Positions 25,682-34,686 of a DNA stretch of 64,000 nucleotides are shown here, piece by piece. A program made the position numbers and the translations under genes. Location: assembly GCA_964634325.1 (NCBI GenBank), contig CAZWJF010000014.1, positions 17,618 through 81,617 on the forward strand, given 5' to 3'. Source of the DNA: JAJXWB01 sp964634325. Its GTDB lineage: Bacteria > Pseudomonadota > Alphaproteobacteria > Rhizobiales > Beijerinckiaceae. Below the pieces are notes generated by a model that saw only the letters and a list, made by a program, of their open reading frames with translations, had not been told where the DNA came from and did no database searches. How positions within the stretch are numbered: the first letter of the stretch is position 1; each line of letters starts with the position of its first letter.

Positions 25682-27133
25682 ATGCCCGCGCTGATGATCC
25701 AGGGCACCGGCTCGGACGTCGGCAAATCGCTGATTGTCGCCGGGCTCTGCCGCGCTTTCGCCAATCGCGGATTGCGCGTCGCGCCGTTCAAGCCGCAGAA
25801 CATGTCGAACAACGCCGCGGTGACGGCGGACGGCGGCGAGATCGGCCGCGCGCAGGCGTTGCAGGCGCGCGCCGCGCGCGTCCCGACCAGCGTGCATATG
25901 AATCCGGTGCTGTTGAAGCCGCAGAGCGAGGTCGGCAGCCAGGTGATCGTGCAGGGCCGCGTGATCGGCAATTTTTTCGCCCGCGAGTATCAGGGACTGA
26001 AGCCGAAATTGATGGCCGCCGTGCAGGAGAGTTTTGCGCTGCTGAAGCGGCAAGCCGATCTCGTTGTGGTCGAGGGCGCGGGATCGGCCGCCGAAATCAA
26101 TCTGCGCGCCAACGACATCGCCAACATGGGCTTCGCGCGCGCCGCAGGCGTTCCGGTCGTGCTCGTGGGCGATATCGACCGCGGCGGCGTGATCGCGCAG
26201 ATCGTCGGCACGAAAGCCGTGCTCGATCCCGCCGACGCCGCGATGGCGCAGGGCTTCATCGTCAACCGGTTTCGCGGCGATCCCGCGCTGTTTTCGGACG
26301 GCATGAGCCTGATCGAAGAAAAGAGCGGCTGGCCGGCGCTCGGCCTCGTTCCGCATTTTCCGGACGCCGCGCTCCTGCCCGCCGAAGACGCGCTCGCGCT
26401 GACGCAGACCCGCGCGCCGCGCGGCGCGAGAATCCGCATCGCCGTCCCGCTACTGCCGCACATCGCCAATTTCGACGATCTCGATCCGCTCGACGCCGAG
26501 CCCGATCTCGACGTGATCCGCCTGCGGCGCGGCGAAGCCTTGCCCGTCTGCGATCTCGTCATTCTGCCGGGTTCGAAGGCGACGATTTCCGATCTGGCGG
26601 CGCTGCGCGCGGAAGGCTGGGACGTCGATCTGGCCGCGCACGTGCGGCGCGGCGGCCGCGTGCTCGGCATTTGCGGCGGCTACCAGATGCTGGGGCGCAA
26701 GATCGGCGACCCGCTCGGCGTCGAGGGCGCGCCCTCGGAGGTCGAGGGACTCGGGCTGCTCGACGTCGAGACCGAGATGACGACGGAGAAATCGCTCGTC
26801 TCCGTCGCCGGCGCGTCGATTGCGGACGGCGCGCCGTTCACGGGATACGAGATGCATGTCGGCGAGACGCGCGGGCCAGACTGCGCGCGACCCGTGTTGC
26901 ATTTTTCCGATGGCCGCGAAGATGGCGCGCGAACCGCCAGCGGACTCGTATCCGGCGTCTACGTCCATGGCCTGTTCGCCGACGATACGCAACGCGCAGC
27001 GCTGGTGCGCGCGCTCGGCGGGGCGCCCGCCGCGCGCTCGTACGAAAGCGAGATCGACGCGATCCTCGACCGGCTCGCCCGACATCTGGCCGCGCATATC
27101 GATCTCGATCGCCTGTTGACGCTGGCGCGCTAG
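25682..27133 (+). CDS. cobQ: Cobyric acid synthase (glutamine-hydrolysing)
   Basis: 483 residues. ATPase domain: MIQGTGSDVGKSLIVAGLCRAF and FKPQNMSNNAAVT. Amidotransferase domain: LPGSKATISDL, the nucleophile in LGICGGYQMLGR, and TGYEMHVGET near the C-terminal histidine region (GVYVHGLFAD). It amidates the b, d, e and g side chains of adenosylcobyrinic a,c-diamide. It is co-transcribed with cobO and ends 45 bases before the aldehyde dehydrogenase gene. Confidence 0.95.
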   Translation: MPALMIQGTGSDVGKSLIVAGLCRAFANRGLRVAPFKPQNMSNNAAVTADGGEIGRAQALQARAARVPTSVHMNPVLLKPQSEVGSQVIVQGRVIGNFFAREYQGLKPKLMAAVQESFALLKRQADLVVVEGAGSAAEINLRANDIANMGFARAAGVPVVLVGDIDRGGVIAQIVGTKAVLDPADAAMAQGFIVNRFRGDPALFSDGMSLIEEKSGWPALGLVPHFPDAALLPAEDALALTQTRAPRGARIRIAVPLLPHIANFDDLDPLDAEPDLDVIRLRRGEALPVCDLVILPGSKATISDLAALRAEGWDVDLAAHVRRGGRVLGICGGYQMLGRKIGDPLGVEGAPSEVEGLGLLDVETEMTTEKSLVSVAGASIADGAPFTGYEMHVGETRGPDCARPVLHFSDGREDGARTASGLVSGVYVHGLFADDTQRAALVRALGGAPAARSYESEIDAILDRLARHLAAHIDLDRLLTLAR

Positions 27134-27178
27134 CATCGTCAGTTACGGCCAACAATCCGACACGCTGCGAGGAACGCC

Positions 27179-28624
27179 ATGACCGAGGTCGCATTTCCCA
27201 AAGTCCAGCTGCTGATCGACGGGCAATGGACAGATGGAACGTCCGGCAAGAGCCAGGACATTCTCAACCCTGCGACGGGCCAGTCGATCGGAACCGTTCC
27301 GCACGCTTCGAAAGCCGACCTCGACCGCGCGCTCGCCGCGGCGCAGAAGGGATTCGATCAATGGAAGAAGACCTCGGCCTTCGAGCGCTACAAGACGATG
27401 CGCAGGGTCGCCGATCTCATGCGCCAGCGCGCGCCGGACATTTCGAAGATCATGTCGCTCGAACAGGGCAAGCCGGTCGGCGAGGCGCTGGTCGAAACCA
27501 ATCTCGCCGGCGACCTGATCGACTGGTTCGCCGAGGAAGCGCGCCGCACCTACGGACGCATCGTGCCGCCGCGCATGGGCAATATCGAACAGCTCGTCGT
27601 CAAGGAGCCCGTCGGGCCCGTGGCGGCCTTCACGCCCTGGAACTTTCCGATCAATCAGGCGGTACGCAAGGTGTCTGCGGCGGTGGCGGCCGGGTGCTCG
27701 ATCATCGTCAAGGGACCGGAGGATACGCCCGCCTCCTGCATGGAGCTGTTTCGCGCTTTCGTCGACGGCGGCGTGCCGGCGGGCGTGGTCAATCTCGTCT
27801 TCGGCGTGCCGCACGAAGTGTCGGAATACCTCATTCCGCATCCCATCATCCGCAAGATCAGCTTCACGGGTTCGACCGTCGTCGGCAAGCATCTGGCCGC
27901 GCTGGCGGGCGCGCACATGAAGCGCGTGACCATGGAGCTCGGCGGCCATGCGCCAGCGATCGTGTTCGACGACGCCGACGTCGACAGCGCGGTGAGCATT
28001 CTGACGGCCAACAAGTTCCGCAACGCCGGACAGGTCTGCGTCGCGCCGACGCGCTTCCTGATTCAGGACGGCGTCTACGATCAGTTCCTCGAAAAATTCA
28101 CCGCCACGGTCAAGGCGATCAAGGTCGGACCCGGCATCGATCCAGAATCGAAGATGGGCGCGCTCGTCAGCCAGCGCCGCGTCGACGCGATGGAAGGCTT
28201 CGTCAGCGACGCCGTGCAGCGCGGCGCGACCATCGAAACCGGCGGCAAGCGCATCGGCAACGAAGGATTCTTCTTCGAACCGACGGTGCTGACCAATGTG
28301 CCGAAGGATTCGCGCATCATGAACGAGGAGCCCTTCGGCCCCCTCGCGCCTGTGTCGCGTTTCTCGACCTACGAGGAAGTCGTCGCCGAAGCCAACCGCC
28401 TGCCCTACGGTCTCGCCTCCTACGCCTACACGCGTTCGGCGAAGATCGCCTCGTCGCTCGGGCAGGATGTGGAAAGCGGCATGGTGTCGATCAACCACCA
28501 TGGTCTCGCGCTGCCCGAAGTGCCGTTCGGCGGCATGAAGGATTCGGGCTACGGCTCGGAGGGTGGACTCGAGGCGATCGAGGGCTATCTCAATACGAAG
28601 TTCGTGACGCACGCCAACGTCTGA
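27179..28624 (+). CDS. NAD(P)-dependent aldehyde dehydrogenase, succinate-semialdehyde dehydrogenase-like
   Basis: 481 residues. Motifs in order: PWNFPINQAVRKVSAAVAAG, ISFTGSTVVGKHL, TMELGGHAPAIVF with general base Glu253, and NAGQVCVAPTRF with catalytic Cys287; later EEPFGPLAPV. Closest in feel to the GabD/short-chain semialdehyde class. Oxidises an aldehyde to the acid in the cytoplasm; the true substrate is unclear. GAGGA lies before the ATG. Followed after 22 bases by the glutathione transferase, so probably one transcript. Confidence 0.87.
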   Translation: MTEVAFPKVQLLIDGQWTDGTSGKSQDILNPATGQSIGTVPHASKADLDRALAAAQKGFDQWKKTSAFERYKTMRRVADLMRQRAPDISKIMSLEQGKPVGEALVETNLAGDLIDWFAEEARRTYGRIVPPRMGNIEQLVVKEPVGPVAAFTPWNFPINQAVRKVSAAVAAGCSIIVKGPEDTPASCMELFRAFVDGGVPAGVVNLVFGVPHEVSEYLIPHPIIRKISFTGSTVVGKHLAALAGAHMKRVTMELGGHAPAIVFDDADVDSAVSILTANKFRNAGQVCVAPTRFLIQDGVYDQFLEKFTATVKAIKVGPGIDPESKMGALVSQRRVDAMEGFVSDAVQRGATIETGGKRIGNEGFFFEPTVLTNVPKDSRIMNEEPFGPLAPVSRFSTYEEVVAEANRLPYGLASYAYTRSAKIASSLGQDVESGMVSINHHGLALPEVPFGGMKDSGYGSEGGLEAIEGYLNTKFVTHANV

Positions 28625-28646
28625 TTCTCTCGTCGGGAGTTCTCGC

Positions 28647-29315
28647 ATGATCGTCGTCCATCATCTCGAGAACTCCCGGTCGCAGCGCGTGCTCTGGCTG
28701 CTCGAAGAGCTCGGGCTGCCGTACGAAATCAAACATTACAAACGCAATCCCACGACCATGCGGGCGCCGCCGGAATTGCGCGCCGTCCATCCGCTCGGCA
28801 AGTCGCCGGTCGTGACGGACGGCGACAAGACGTTGGCCGAGTCCGGCGCGATCGTCGAATATCTGGCGGAGACCTATGGCGGCGGGCGTTTCGTTCCGCC
28901 GGCGGGGTCGCCAGAGTCGCTCAATTATCGGTACTTCATGCACTTCGCAGAGGGCTCGATGATGTCGCCGCTGCTGATGAAGCTGATCTTCTCCCGGCTG
29001 CCCGCCGGCGCGCCGGCGCTCGTGCGGCCGATTGCGCGCGCCATCGCCAACAAGGCGCTCTCGACCGTCGCCCAGCCGCAGATCGATCAGCAGCTCGAAT
29101 TTCTGGAAGGCGAGCTCGCGCAGCGCGACTGGTTCGCCGGTCCGGAATTTTCAGCCGCCGACATCCAGATGAGTTTTCCGCTCGAAGCCGCCGCCGCGCG
29201 CGGGGGCCTCGACGCGCGCTTTCCGCGCCTCACGGACTTTCTGAAACGCATCCACGCGCGCCCTGCTTACGCGCGCGCGCTCGAGCGCGGCGGACCTTAC
29301 GCCCTGCTGTCGTAA
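28647..29315 (+). CDS. Glutathione S-transferase
   Basis: 222 residues. The thioredoxin-like N-terminal domain reads MIVVHHLENSRSQRVLWLLEEL, with LGKSPVVTDGDKTLAESGAIVEYLAE holding the glutathione-binding ES pair. The all-helical C-terminal domain contains WFAGPEFSAADIQMSFPLEA. The start pattern (HHLxNSRSQR) is that of the beta/GTT1-like bacterial class. GGGAG precedes the ATG. Probably co-transcribed with the aldehyde dehydrogenase, perhaps for detoxification. Confidence 0.9.
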   Translation: MIVVHHLENSRSQRVLWLLEELGLPYEIKHYKRNPTTMRAPPELRAVHPLGKSPVVTDGDKTLAESGAIVEYLAETYGGGRFVPPAGSPESLNYRYFMHFAEGSMMSPLLMKLIFSRLPAGAPALVRPIARAIANKALSTVAQPQIDQQLEFLEGELAQRDWFAGPEFSAADIQMSFPLEAAAARGGLDARFPRLTDFLKRIHARPAYARALERGGPYALLS

Positions 29316-29408
29316 TTTCAGGCTTTTGCACTGCTGGCGAATAGGGTTAGGCTCGCTCCCGAGGTCGCGCGGCGACGCATCGCGCGGCCATTCCGGGAGA
29401 TGAAACGA

Positions 29409-30637
29409 ATGCCGCATTACAAATTCGCGGGCGCTGTCGCGCTCGCAGCAAGTCTCGCCTTCTCGACCTCCGCGCTGGCGCAGAAGCAATACGACAAGGG
29501 CGCGACCGATACGGAAATCAAGGTTGGCCAGACGATTCCGCTGAGCGGCCCCGCCTCGGCCTACGGCGGCATCGGCAAGGTGCAGGCCGCCTATATCAAG
29601 ATGATCAACGAGCAAGGCGGCGTGAACGGCCGCAAGATCAATCTGATCCAGTATGACGACGCCTACAATCCGCCCAAGACGGTCGAACAGATCCGCAAGC
29701 TGGTCGAAAGCGACGAGGTTCTGACGACTTTCCAGATCATCGGCACGCCGCCGAACGCGGCCGTTCAGAAATATCTCAACGACAAGAAAGTGCCGCAGTT
29801 GCTGGCCGCCACCGGCGCGACGCGCTTCACCGATCCCAAGAACTTTCCGTGGACCATCGCCTATAATCCGAACTACCAGTCGGAAGCGCATATCTACGCG
29901 AAGTTCATCCTCGCCAACCATCCCAACGCCAAGATCGCGATCCTCTATCAGAACGACGATCTCGGCAAAGACTACGTCAGGGCCTGAAGGACGCGCTCGG
30001 CGACAAGGCCGCCAAGATGATCGTCGCGGAAGCGCCTTACGAACTGACCGATCCGACCATGGACGCCCAGATGGTCAAGCTGAAGAATTCGGGCGCCGAT
30101 CTCTTCTACAACATGACCACGCCGAAGTTCGGCGCGCAGGCGATCAAGAAAGCCGCCGAGATGGGCTGGAAGCCCGTCCATATTCTCGACATCAACGCGA
30201 CGCCCGTCAGTCAGACGCTCGTGCCGGCCGGTCTCGACAATTCCAAGGACATCATCTCGGTCAACTACGGCAAGGATCCGCTCGATCCGCAATGGGACGC
30301 CGACGAGGGCATGAAGCGCTACAAGGCTTTCATGGCCAAATACGCGGCGGATCAGGACGCCAACAGCGGGATCGCGACATACGGCTATTCGACCACGCAG
30401 TTCCTGGTCCAGGTCCTCAAGCAGTGCGGCGACAACCTGACGCGCGCCAACATCATGAAGCAGGCGACGAATCTGAGCGCCGACTTCCGTCCCGACCTCG
30501 CGCTGCCGGGCATGGCGGCCGGCGGCGAAAAGGACGACTACCGCATCAACAAGCAGTTCCAGATGATGAAATTCGACGGCAAGCGCTGGGTGCTGTTCGG
30601 ACCGATTCTGACGGACACGTTCAAGCCGGCGAACTGA
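29409..30637 (+). pseudogene. Branched-chain amino acid type ABC transporter substrate-binding protein, frameshifted
   Basis: The first half (29409-29987) has a signal peptide (FAGAVALAASLAFSTSALA) and a LivJ-like start (IKVGQTIPLSGPASAYGGIGKV). It stops after DDLGKDYVRA. The second half continues in another frame from about 29981 (GLKDALGDKAAKM...) to a normal end at 30637 (TFKPAN). Restoring one A near 29979 would give the expected DYVKGLKD and a single ~410-residue protein. All other parts look intact, so this is a recent mutation or a sequencing error. GGGAG lies 9 bases before ATG 29409. No permease or ATPase genes are adjacent. Confidence 0.85.
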
Positions 30638-30660
30638 ACGCTGTCGGTCGTTCTCACAAC

Positions 30661-30743
30661 ATGGCCGGGCTTGTCCCGGCCATTCGCATTTTGCGAGACG
30701 CGCATCTCCGGCGATTGCGTCGGCGCCCGGCGGAAGGCCGGGC
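30661..30743. repeat. REP-like palindrome pair
   Basis: Two GC-rich inverted repeats lie between the convergent genes: ATGGCCGGG/CCCGGCCAT (30661-30683, 5-base loop) and GCCCGGC/GCCGGGC (30725-30743, 5-base loop). The phrase ATGGCCGGGCTTGTCCCGGC is of a kind widely dispersed in Rhizobiales intergenic regions. No T-run follows, so it is not a standard terminator, though it may act on mRNA ends of both flanking genes. Confidence 0.6.
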
Positions 30744-30759
30744 GTGACTTGTTCGGAAA

Positions 30760-31623
30760 CTACGCCGCCGGATCGAGAATGAATTCGTTCTCGACCGCGA
30801 CGAGGCCTTCGGGAGCCGGCGTCGTCTCGGAATAGGCGGGCCGATCGCCCTGATAGATGATCCCGCTCGCCAGTTCGTCGGTCGCGAGCACCGCCGCCAT
30901 CGCCGCCTTGCGGTCGGAGGTCGGCTGGATCGCGCCGCGCTTGATCGTTTTCTTCCACTCCATCTCTTCCGGACGGAAGGTGATGCAGGGCGAAAGAACT
31001 TCGACGAAGCTGAAGCCCGGATGGCGCATCGCCGCCAGCAGGATGTCGGCGAGCGGCTTGACGTCGAGGCCGAAGCCACGCGCGACGAAATTGGCGCCGG
31101 CCGCCAGCGCGATGGCGATGGGCGAGAACGGCGAGACTCCGACGCCGCCCGGCGCGATGTCGGAATCCCAGTCGGCTTCGGTGGTCGGCGACGGCTGGCC
31201 CTTGGTCATGCCGTAGACGCGGTTATCCATGACGATATACGTCAGGTTCACGTTGCGCCGGCAGGCGTGCATGAAGTGGTTGCCGCCGATCGAATAACCG
31301 TCGCCGTCACCGCCGACGACCACGACTTCGAGTTCCGGCCGCGCGAGCTTGAGGCCGGTCGCGACGGGCAGCGCCCGGCCGTGGATGCCGTGGAAGCCAT
31401 AGGCCGTCGTATAGGCCGGCAGGCGCGACGAGCAGCCGATGCCGGATACGACGGCGACTTCGTGCGGCGGGCGACCGTTCTGCGCGAGCGCGCGCTGGAG
31501 CGCCTGCAACACGCCAAAATCCCCGCACCCCGGACACCAGATCGGTTCGACGTTCGACTTGAAGTCCTTGAGCGTCAGATCGTGGCGGCTGCAGGCGATC
31601 GCTTCCGGAAAATTCATGGTCAT
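30760..31623 (-). CDS. 2-oxoacid:ferredoxin oxidoreductase, beta (TPP-binding) subunit
   Basis: 287 residues. IWCPGCGDFGVLQALQRAL is the cysteine motif near the start, and VVGGDGDGYSIGGNHFMHACRRNVNLTYIVMDNRVYGMTKGQ holds the thiamine diphosphate site (shown in part: GGDGDGYSIGGNH). KorB/PorB type. With the alpha subunit it oxidises 2-oxoglutarate or pyruvate with CoA and reduces ferredoxin. ATG 31623 is used, 7 bases after the alpha stop; ATG 31617 is possible. In a diazotroph the reduced ferredoxin could feed nitrogenase, but this is inference. Confidence 0.88.
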   Translation of the reverse strand: MTMNFPEAIACSRHDLTLKDFKSNVEPIWCPGCGDFGVLQALQRALAQNGRPPHEVAVVSGIGCSSRLPAYTTAYGFHGIHGRALPVATGLKLARPELEVVVVGGDGDGYSIGGNHFMHACRRNVNLTYIVMDNRVYGMTKGQPSPTTEADWDSDIAPGGVGVSPFSPIAIALAAGANFVARGFGLDVKPLADILLAAMRHPGFSFVEVLSPCITFRPEEMEWKKTIKRGAIQPTSDRKAAMAAVLATDELASGIIYQGDRPAYSETTPAPEGLVAVENEFILDPAA

Positions 31624-31630
31624 GACGGCC

Positions 31631-33331
31631 TCACGCAAAATAGGCGGCGATGTCGCCGGGACGAATGGGCGCGGGTCCCGGACGCGCCATGCTCTCGGTC
31701 GCCGGCGGGACGGCTTTGGCGCCGAGCAGATGGCGATAAAGCTGGCCGGAATGGTTCTGCTCCACCACGATAACGCGTTTCGCGCCCTCGATGGCGGCCG
31801 CGATCTGTTTTTTTGGAATGGGCGAGATCAGCCTCAGGCCGATCACCCGAACGCCGACGCCCCTTTCGCGCAGACGGCGCGCGGCTTCCTTCACCGGGCC
31901 GACGCTCGAACCGAAGGCGACGATCGCCGTGTCGCCCTCGCCCGCGACCTCGCCCCACATGTCGCCGAAGTCGAAATGCTCGAGCTTGGCGAGCCGCTTT
32001 TCGAGGCCGGCGACGTGGAACTTCGCCTGGTTCGAGGGATGGCCGAACTGGTCGTGACTCAACCCGTCGGCGACCCACTGGCGGCCTTCGACGCCGGGCG
32101 CGGGCATCGGCGACACGTCGTCGGAGGTCGGCTGATACCGGCGGAAGTCGGCCCCGGCGGCCTGGGTCTCGATCTTGCGCGCCATGGGTTCGGCGCGCGC
32201 GGTCGGCTCGTCGATGACGGTCTGGGTCTGTCCGAGCGACTGGTCCGACAGGACGAACACCGGCGTCTGCAAAGCTTCCGCCAGATGCACGGCGCGCTCG
32301 GCGGTCAGCGCGCAATCGGAAATCGACAGCGGCGCGAGCACCAGCCGCGGCGCATCGCCGTGCGTGCCGTAGATGGCGATGTCCAGATCGCCCTGATCGC
32401 TCTTGGTGGGAATGCCAGTGGAAGGCCCGACGCGCATGACGTCGACGATCACGAGCGGAATTTCCGCGGCGATGGCGAGGCCGATGGTTTCGACCTTGAG
32501 CGACAGACCGGGGCCGGACGTGACTGTCATCGACCGCGCGCCGCCGAAGCTCGCGCCGACCGCCATGTTGATGGCGGCGATCTCGTCCTCCGCCAGCATG
32601 GAGCGACCACCGACCGCGCGCATGCGCGGGGCGAGCCATTCGGTGATCTCGGTCGCCGGCGTGATGGGATAGGCCGCCACGAAGCGAACGCCGCCGCGCA
32701 GCGCGCCGAGGCCGATCGCCTCGTTGCCGCTGCCGAACCAGCGCCGCCCGGGACGACCCGGCTGCAGCCTCCCCTCGCCGACGAGCCGCGCAGCCGTCTC
32801 GGCGCCGGCCGCGGCCGCCGCGAGGCTCGCGTTGACCGCCGCCTCGCCCTTGCCGCCGATCAACTGACGGATGGACTGCTCCAGCGCGGTTCGATCAAGG
32901 CCGGCGAGCGCGGCCGCCGCGCCGAGGCCGACCATGTTGACGCGCCCGCCGGGGACCGCGGCGGCGAGTTTGGCCAAGGGAAATTCGACGATGCGCGCGC
33001 CAGTCGCGACAATCGCGTCAGCCGGTTTGCCGGCCGCCGGATCGGCGAGAACAAGACTGTCGGCGTTGAGCGGAATTTCTGGCGCGAACTTGCCGACATT
33101 GTCCCAGTCGAGCGCGATCAGCACGTCGAAACGGTCAGGCTGCGCCTCGAGCGGCGCGACGCCGACCTCCACGAGCGCAGCAGCCTCGCCGCCGCGCACC
33201 TGCGCGCCCGAGAGCTTCGTCATCAGCCCGTAATAGCCGCCGCGCGCGGCCGCCTGCAGAAACATGCCGCCGGCCGTGATCGCGCCGGCGCCGCCCGAAC
33301 CCGCGAAAACGATTGCGATGGAATCCCGCAT
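31631..33331 (-). CDS. 2-oxoacid:ferredoxin oxidoreductase, fused gamma-alpha subunit
   Basis: 566 residues. The N-terminal gamma domain (IVFAGSGGAGAITAGGMFLQAA) is fused to the alpha pyrimidine-binding domain (GNEAIGLGALRGGVRFVAAYPITPATEITEWLA, in part) as in KorA. The C-terminal segment RVIVVEQNHSGQLYRHL is also typical. ATG 33331 is preferred over a TTG two codons upstream because AAAGG precedes it. Upstream, a half-conserved FixK/FNR-type site (33403-33416) suggests low-oxygen control of this O2-sensitive enzyme. Confidence 0.87.
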   Translation of the reverse strand: MRDSIAIVFAGSGGAGAITAGGMFLQAAARGGYYGLMTKLSGAQVRGGEAAALVEVGVAPLEAQPDRFDVLIALDWDNVGKFAPEIPLNADSLVLADPAAGKPADAIVATGARIVEFPLAKLAAAVPGGRVNMVGLGAAAALAGLDRTALEQSIRQLIGGKGEAAVNASLAAAAAGAETAARLVGEGRLQPGRPGRRWFGSGNEAIGLGALRGGVRFVAAYPITPATEITEWLAPRMRAVGGRSMLAEDEIAAINMAVGASFGGARSMTVTSGPGLSLKVETIGLAIAAEIPLVIVDVMRVGPSTGIPTKSDQGDLDIAIYGTHGDAPRLVLAPLSISDCALTAERAVHLAEALQTPVFVLSDQSLGQTQTVIDEPTARAEPMARKIETQAAGADFRRYQPTSDDVSPMPAPGVEGRQWVADGLSHDQFGHPSNQAKFHVAGLEKRLAKLEHFDFGDMWGEVAGEGDTAIVAFGSSVGPVKEAARRLRERGVGVRVIGLRLISPIPKKQIAAAIEGAKRVIVVEQNHSGQLYRHLLGAKAVPPATESMARPGPAPIRPGDIAAYFA

Positions 33332-33402
33332 TCCCAACCTTTCGATTTGGCTCGATTTTCAGCCTTCGGAAGCCGGTGTCCACATTCGATCTGGCGCTGT
33401 CC

Positions 33403-33416
33403 TTTACATAGATCAA
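33403..33416 (-). promoter_or_regulatory. Possible FixK/FNR-type box before the 2-oxoacid oxidoreductase operon
   Basis: Minus strand reads TTGAT-CTAT-GTAAA against the consensus TTGAT-N4-ATCAA: one perfect half-site and one at three of five. It is centred about 78 bases before the alpha-subunit ATG, which would allow an activator position near -41 with a ~35-base leader. Weak on its own. Confidence 0.35.
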
Positions 33417-33429
33417 GGGCGGAACGAAT

Positions 33430-33444
33430 GTTCCCCGTTCGTTC
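33430..33444 (+). promoter_or_regulatory. SOS (LexA) box upstream of rmuC
   Basis: GTTC (33430-33433) and GTTC (33441-33444) are separated by 7 bases, the direct-repeat LexA operator of Alphaproteobacteria. It ends 33 bases before the rmuC start, where a repressor would block transcription. The gene behind it is a recombination protein, which supports the call. Confidence 0.65.
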
Positions 33445-33477
33445 GCGCAGCGGCGCGAATCATGTTAGCAATTCGCG

Positions 33478-34659
33478 ATGGAGAGGATTCTTTTCGTCTT
33501 CGCCGATACGCCGGTGCGCGTTCTCGACGTCCTGCTCGTCGGCGGGGCGACGATATTGTGCCTGCTGACGGCTGTTTCGATCATCCTGATCCGGACCGCG
33601 CGCGCGCGCGGCGCGGACGCCGCCCTGGCGACCGAACGCCAGCGCGAGATGGACGACAAGATGGCCGAGCTGAACCGCGCGAGCGCCGAACTCGCCGGCC
33701 GCATGCAGACGGTCGCCGAGGTGCTCGGCTCGCGGCAATCCGATCTGGCGCGGCTGGTGTCCGAGCGGCTCGACGCCGTGCAGCATCGCGTCGGCCAGGG
33801 GCTGGAGCAGGCGTCGCGCAACCAGGGCGAGAATCTGGGCAAGCTCAACGAGCGGCTCGCGGTGATCGACGCGGCGCAGACCCGGCTCAACGGGCTCGCG
33901 CAGGAGGTCGTCGGGCTCAAGGACATTCTGGCCAACAAGCAGGCGCGCGGGGCTTATGGGCAAGGGCGCATGGAGGCGATCGTCCGCGACGGCCTGCCGT
34001 CCTCGGCCTATGATTTCCAGTGGACGCTCTCGACGCGCGTGCGGCCGGATTGCGTCGTGCGGCTGCCGGGCGACGAGCGGCTGCTGGCGGTCGACGCGAA
34101 GTTTCCGCTCGAGGGTTTCACCGCCTTTCGCGAGGCGCGTTCGGACGACGAGCGCGCCCGCGCCTCTGCGCGCGTGAAGGGCGACCTGCAGAAACATGTG
34201 AAGGATATCGCCGAGAAATATCTGATTCCCGGCGAGACGCAGGATCTGGCGATCCTGTTCGTGCCGTCGGAGGCGGTCTACGCCGACCTGTGCGAGCATT
34301 TCGACGAGATCGTGCAGAAAGCGCATCGCGCGCGCGTGATCATCGTCTCGCCGTCGCTGCTGATGATGGCGATTCAGGTGATGCAGGCGATCGTGCGCGA
34401 CGCGCGCGTCCGCGAGCAGGCGCACATCATTCAGGACGAGGTGCGGCGCCTCGTCGAAGACGTGCGCCGCCTGCGCGACCGCGTAACGAAACTCGATTCG
34501 CATTTCCGGCAGACGCAGGACGACGTCGTCGCCATCACGACCTCGGCCGACAAGATCGCCAAGCGCGGCGACAGGATCGATCAGCTCGATTTCTCGCAGG
34601 GCGGCGCCGCGCCGGCGCAACACGATCTGCTCGGCGGCGCGCGCACCGCCGCAGAGTAG
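33478..34659 (+). CDS. rmuC: DNA recombination protein RmuC
   Basis: 393 residues. One N-terminal membrane helix (about 18-38, VLLVGGATILCLLTAVSIILI) is followed by a long coiled coil (about 45-145) and a PD-(D/E)XK nuclease-like domain with PDCVVRLPGDERLLAVDAKFPLEGF and LFVPSEAVYADL. RmuC limits rearrangements such as inversions at short repeats; its mechanism is unknown. An SOS box lies just upstream. It converges with the wax ester synthase gene. Confidence 0.92.
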   Translation: MERILFVFADTPVRVLDVLLVGGATILCLLTAVSIILIRTARARGADAALATERQREMDDKMAELNRASAELAGRMQTVAEVLGSRQSDLARLVSERLDAVQHRVGQGLEQASRNQGENLGKLNERLAVIDAAQTRLNGLAQEVVGLKDILANKQARGAYGQGRMEAIVRDGLPSSAYDFQWTLSTRVRPDCVVRLPGDERLLAVDAKFPLEGFTAFREARSDDERARASARVKGDLQKHVKDIAEKYLIPGETQDLAILFVPSEAVYADLCEHFDEIVQKAHRARVIIVSPSLLMMAIQVMQAIVRDARVREQAHIIQDEVRRLVEDVRRLRDRVTKLDSHFRQTQDDVVAITTSADKIAKRGDRIDQLDFSQGGAAPAQHDLLGGARTAAE

Positions 34660-34686
34660 TGCGCGCGTTCCCGGAGCGCAGCCGAA

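Noticed and set aside
31439..33568. 709-codon open frame antisense to the 2-oxoacid oxidoreductase alpha subunit
   Set aside because: Shadow of the real gene, no ribosome site and no recognisable fold.
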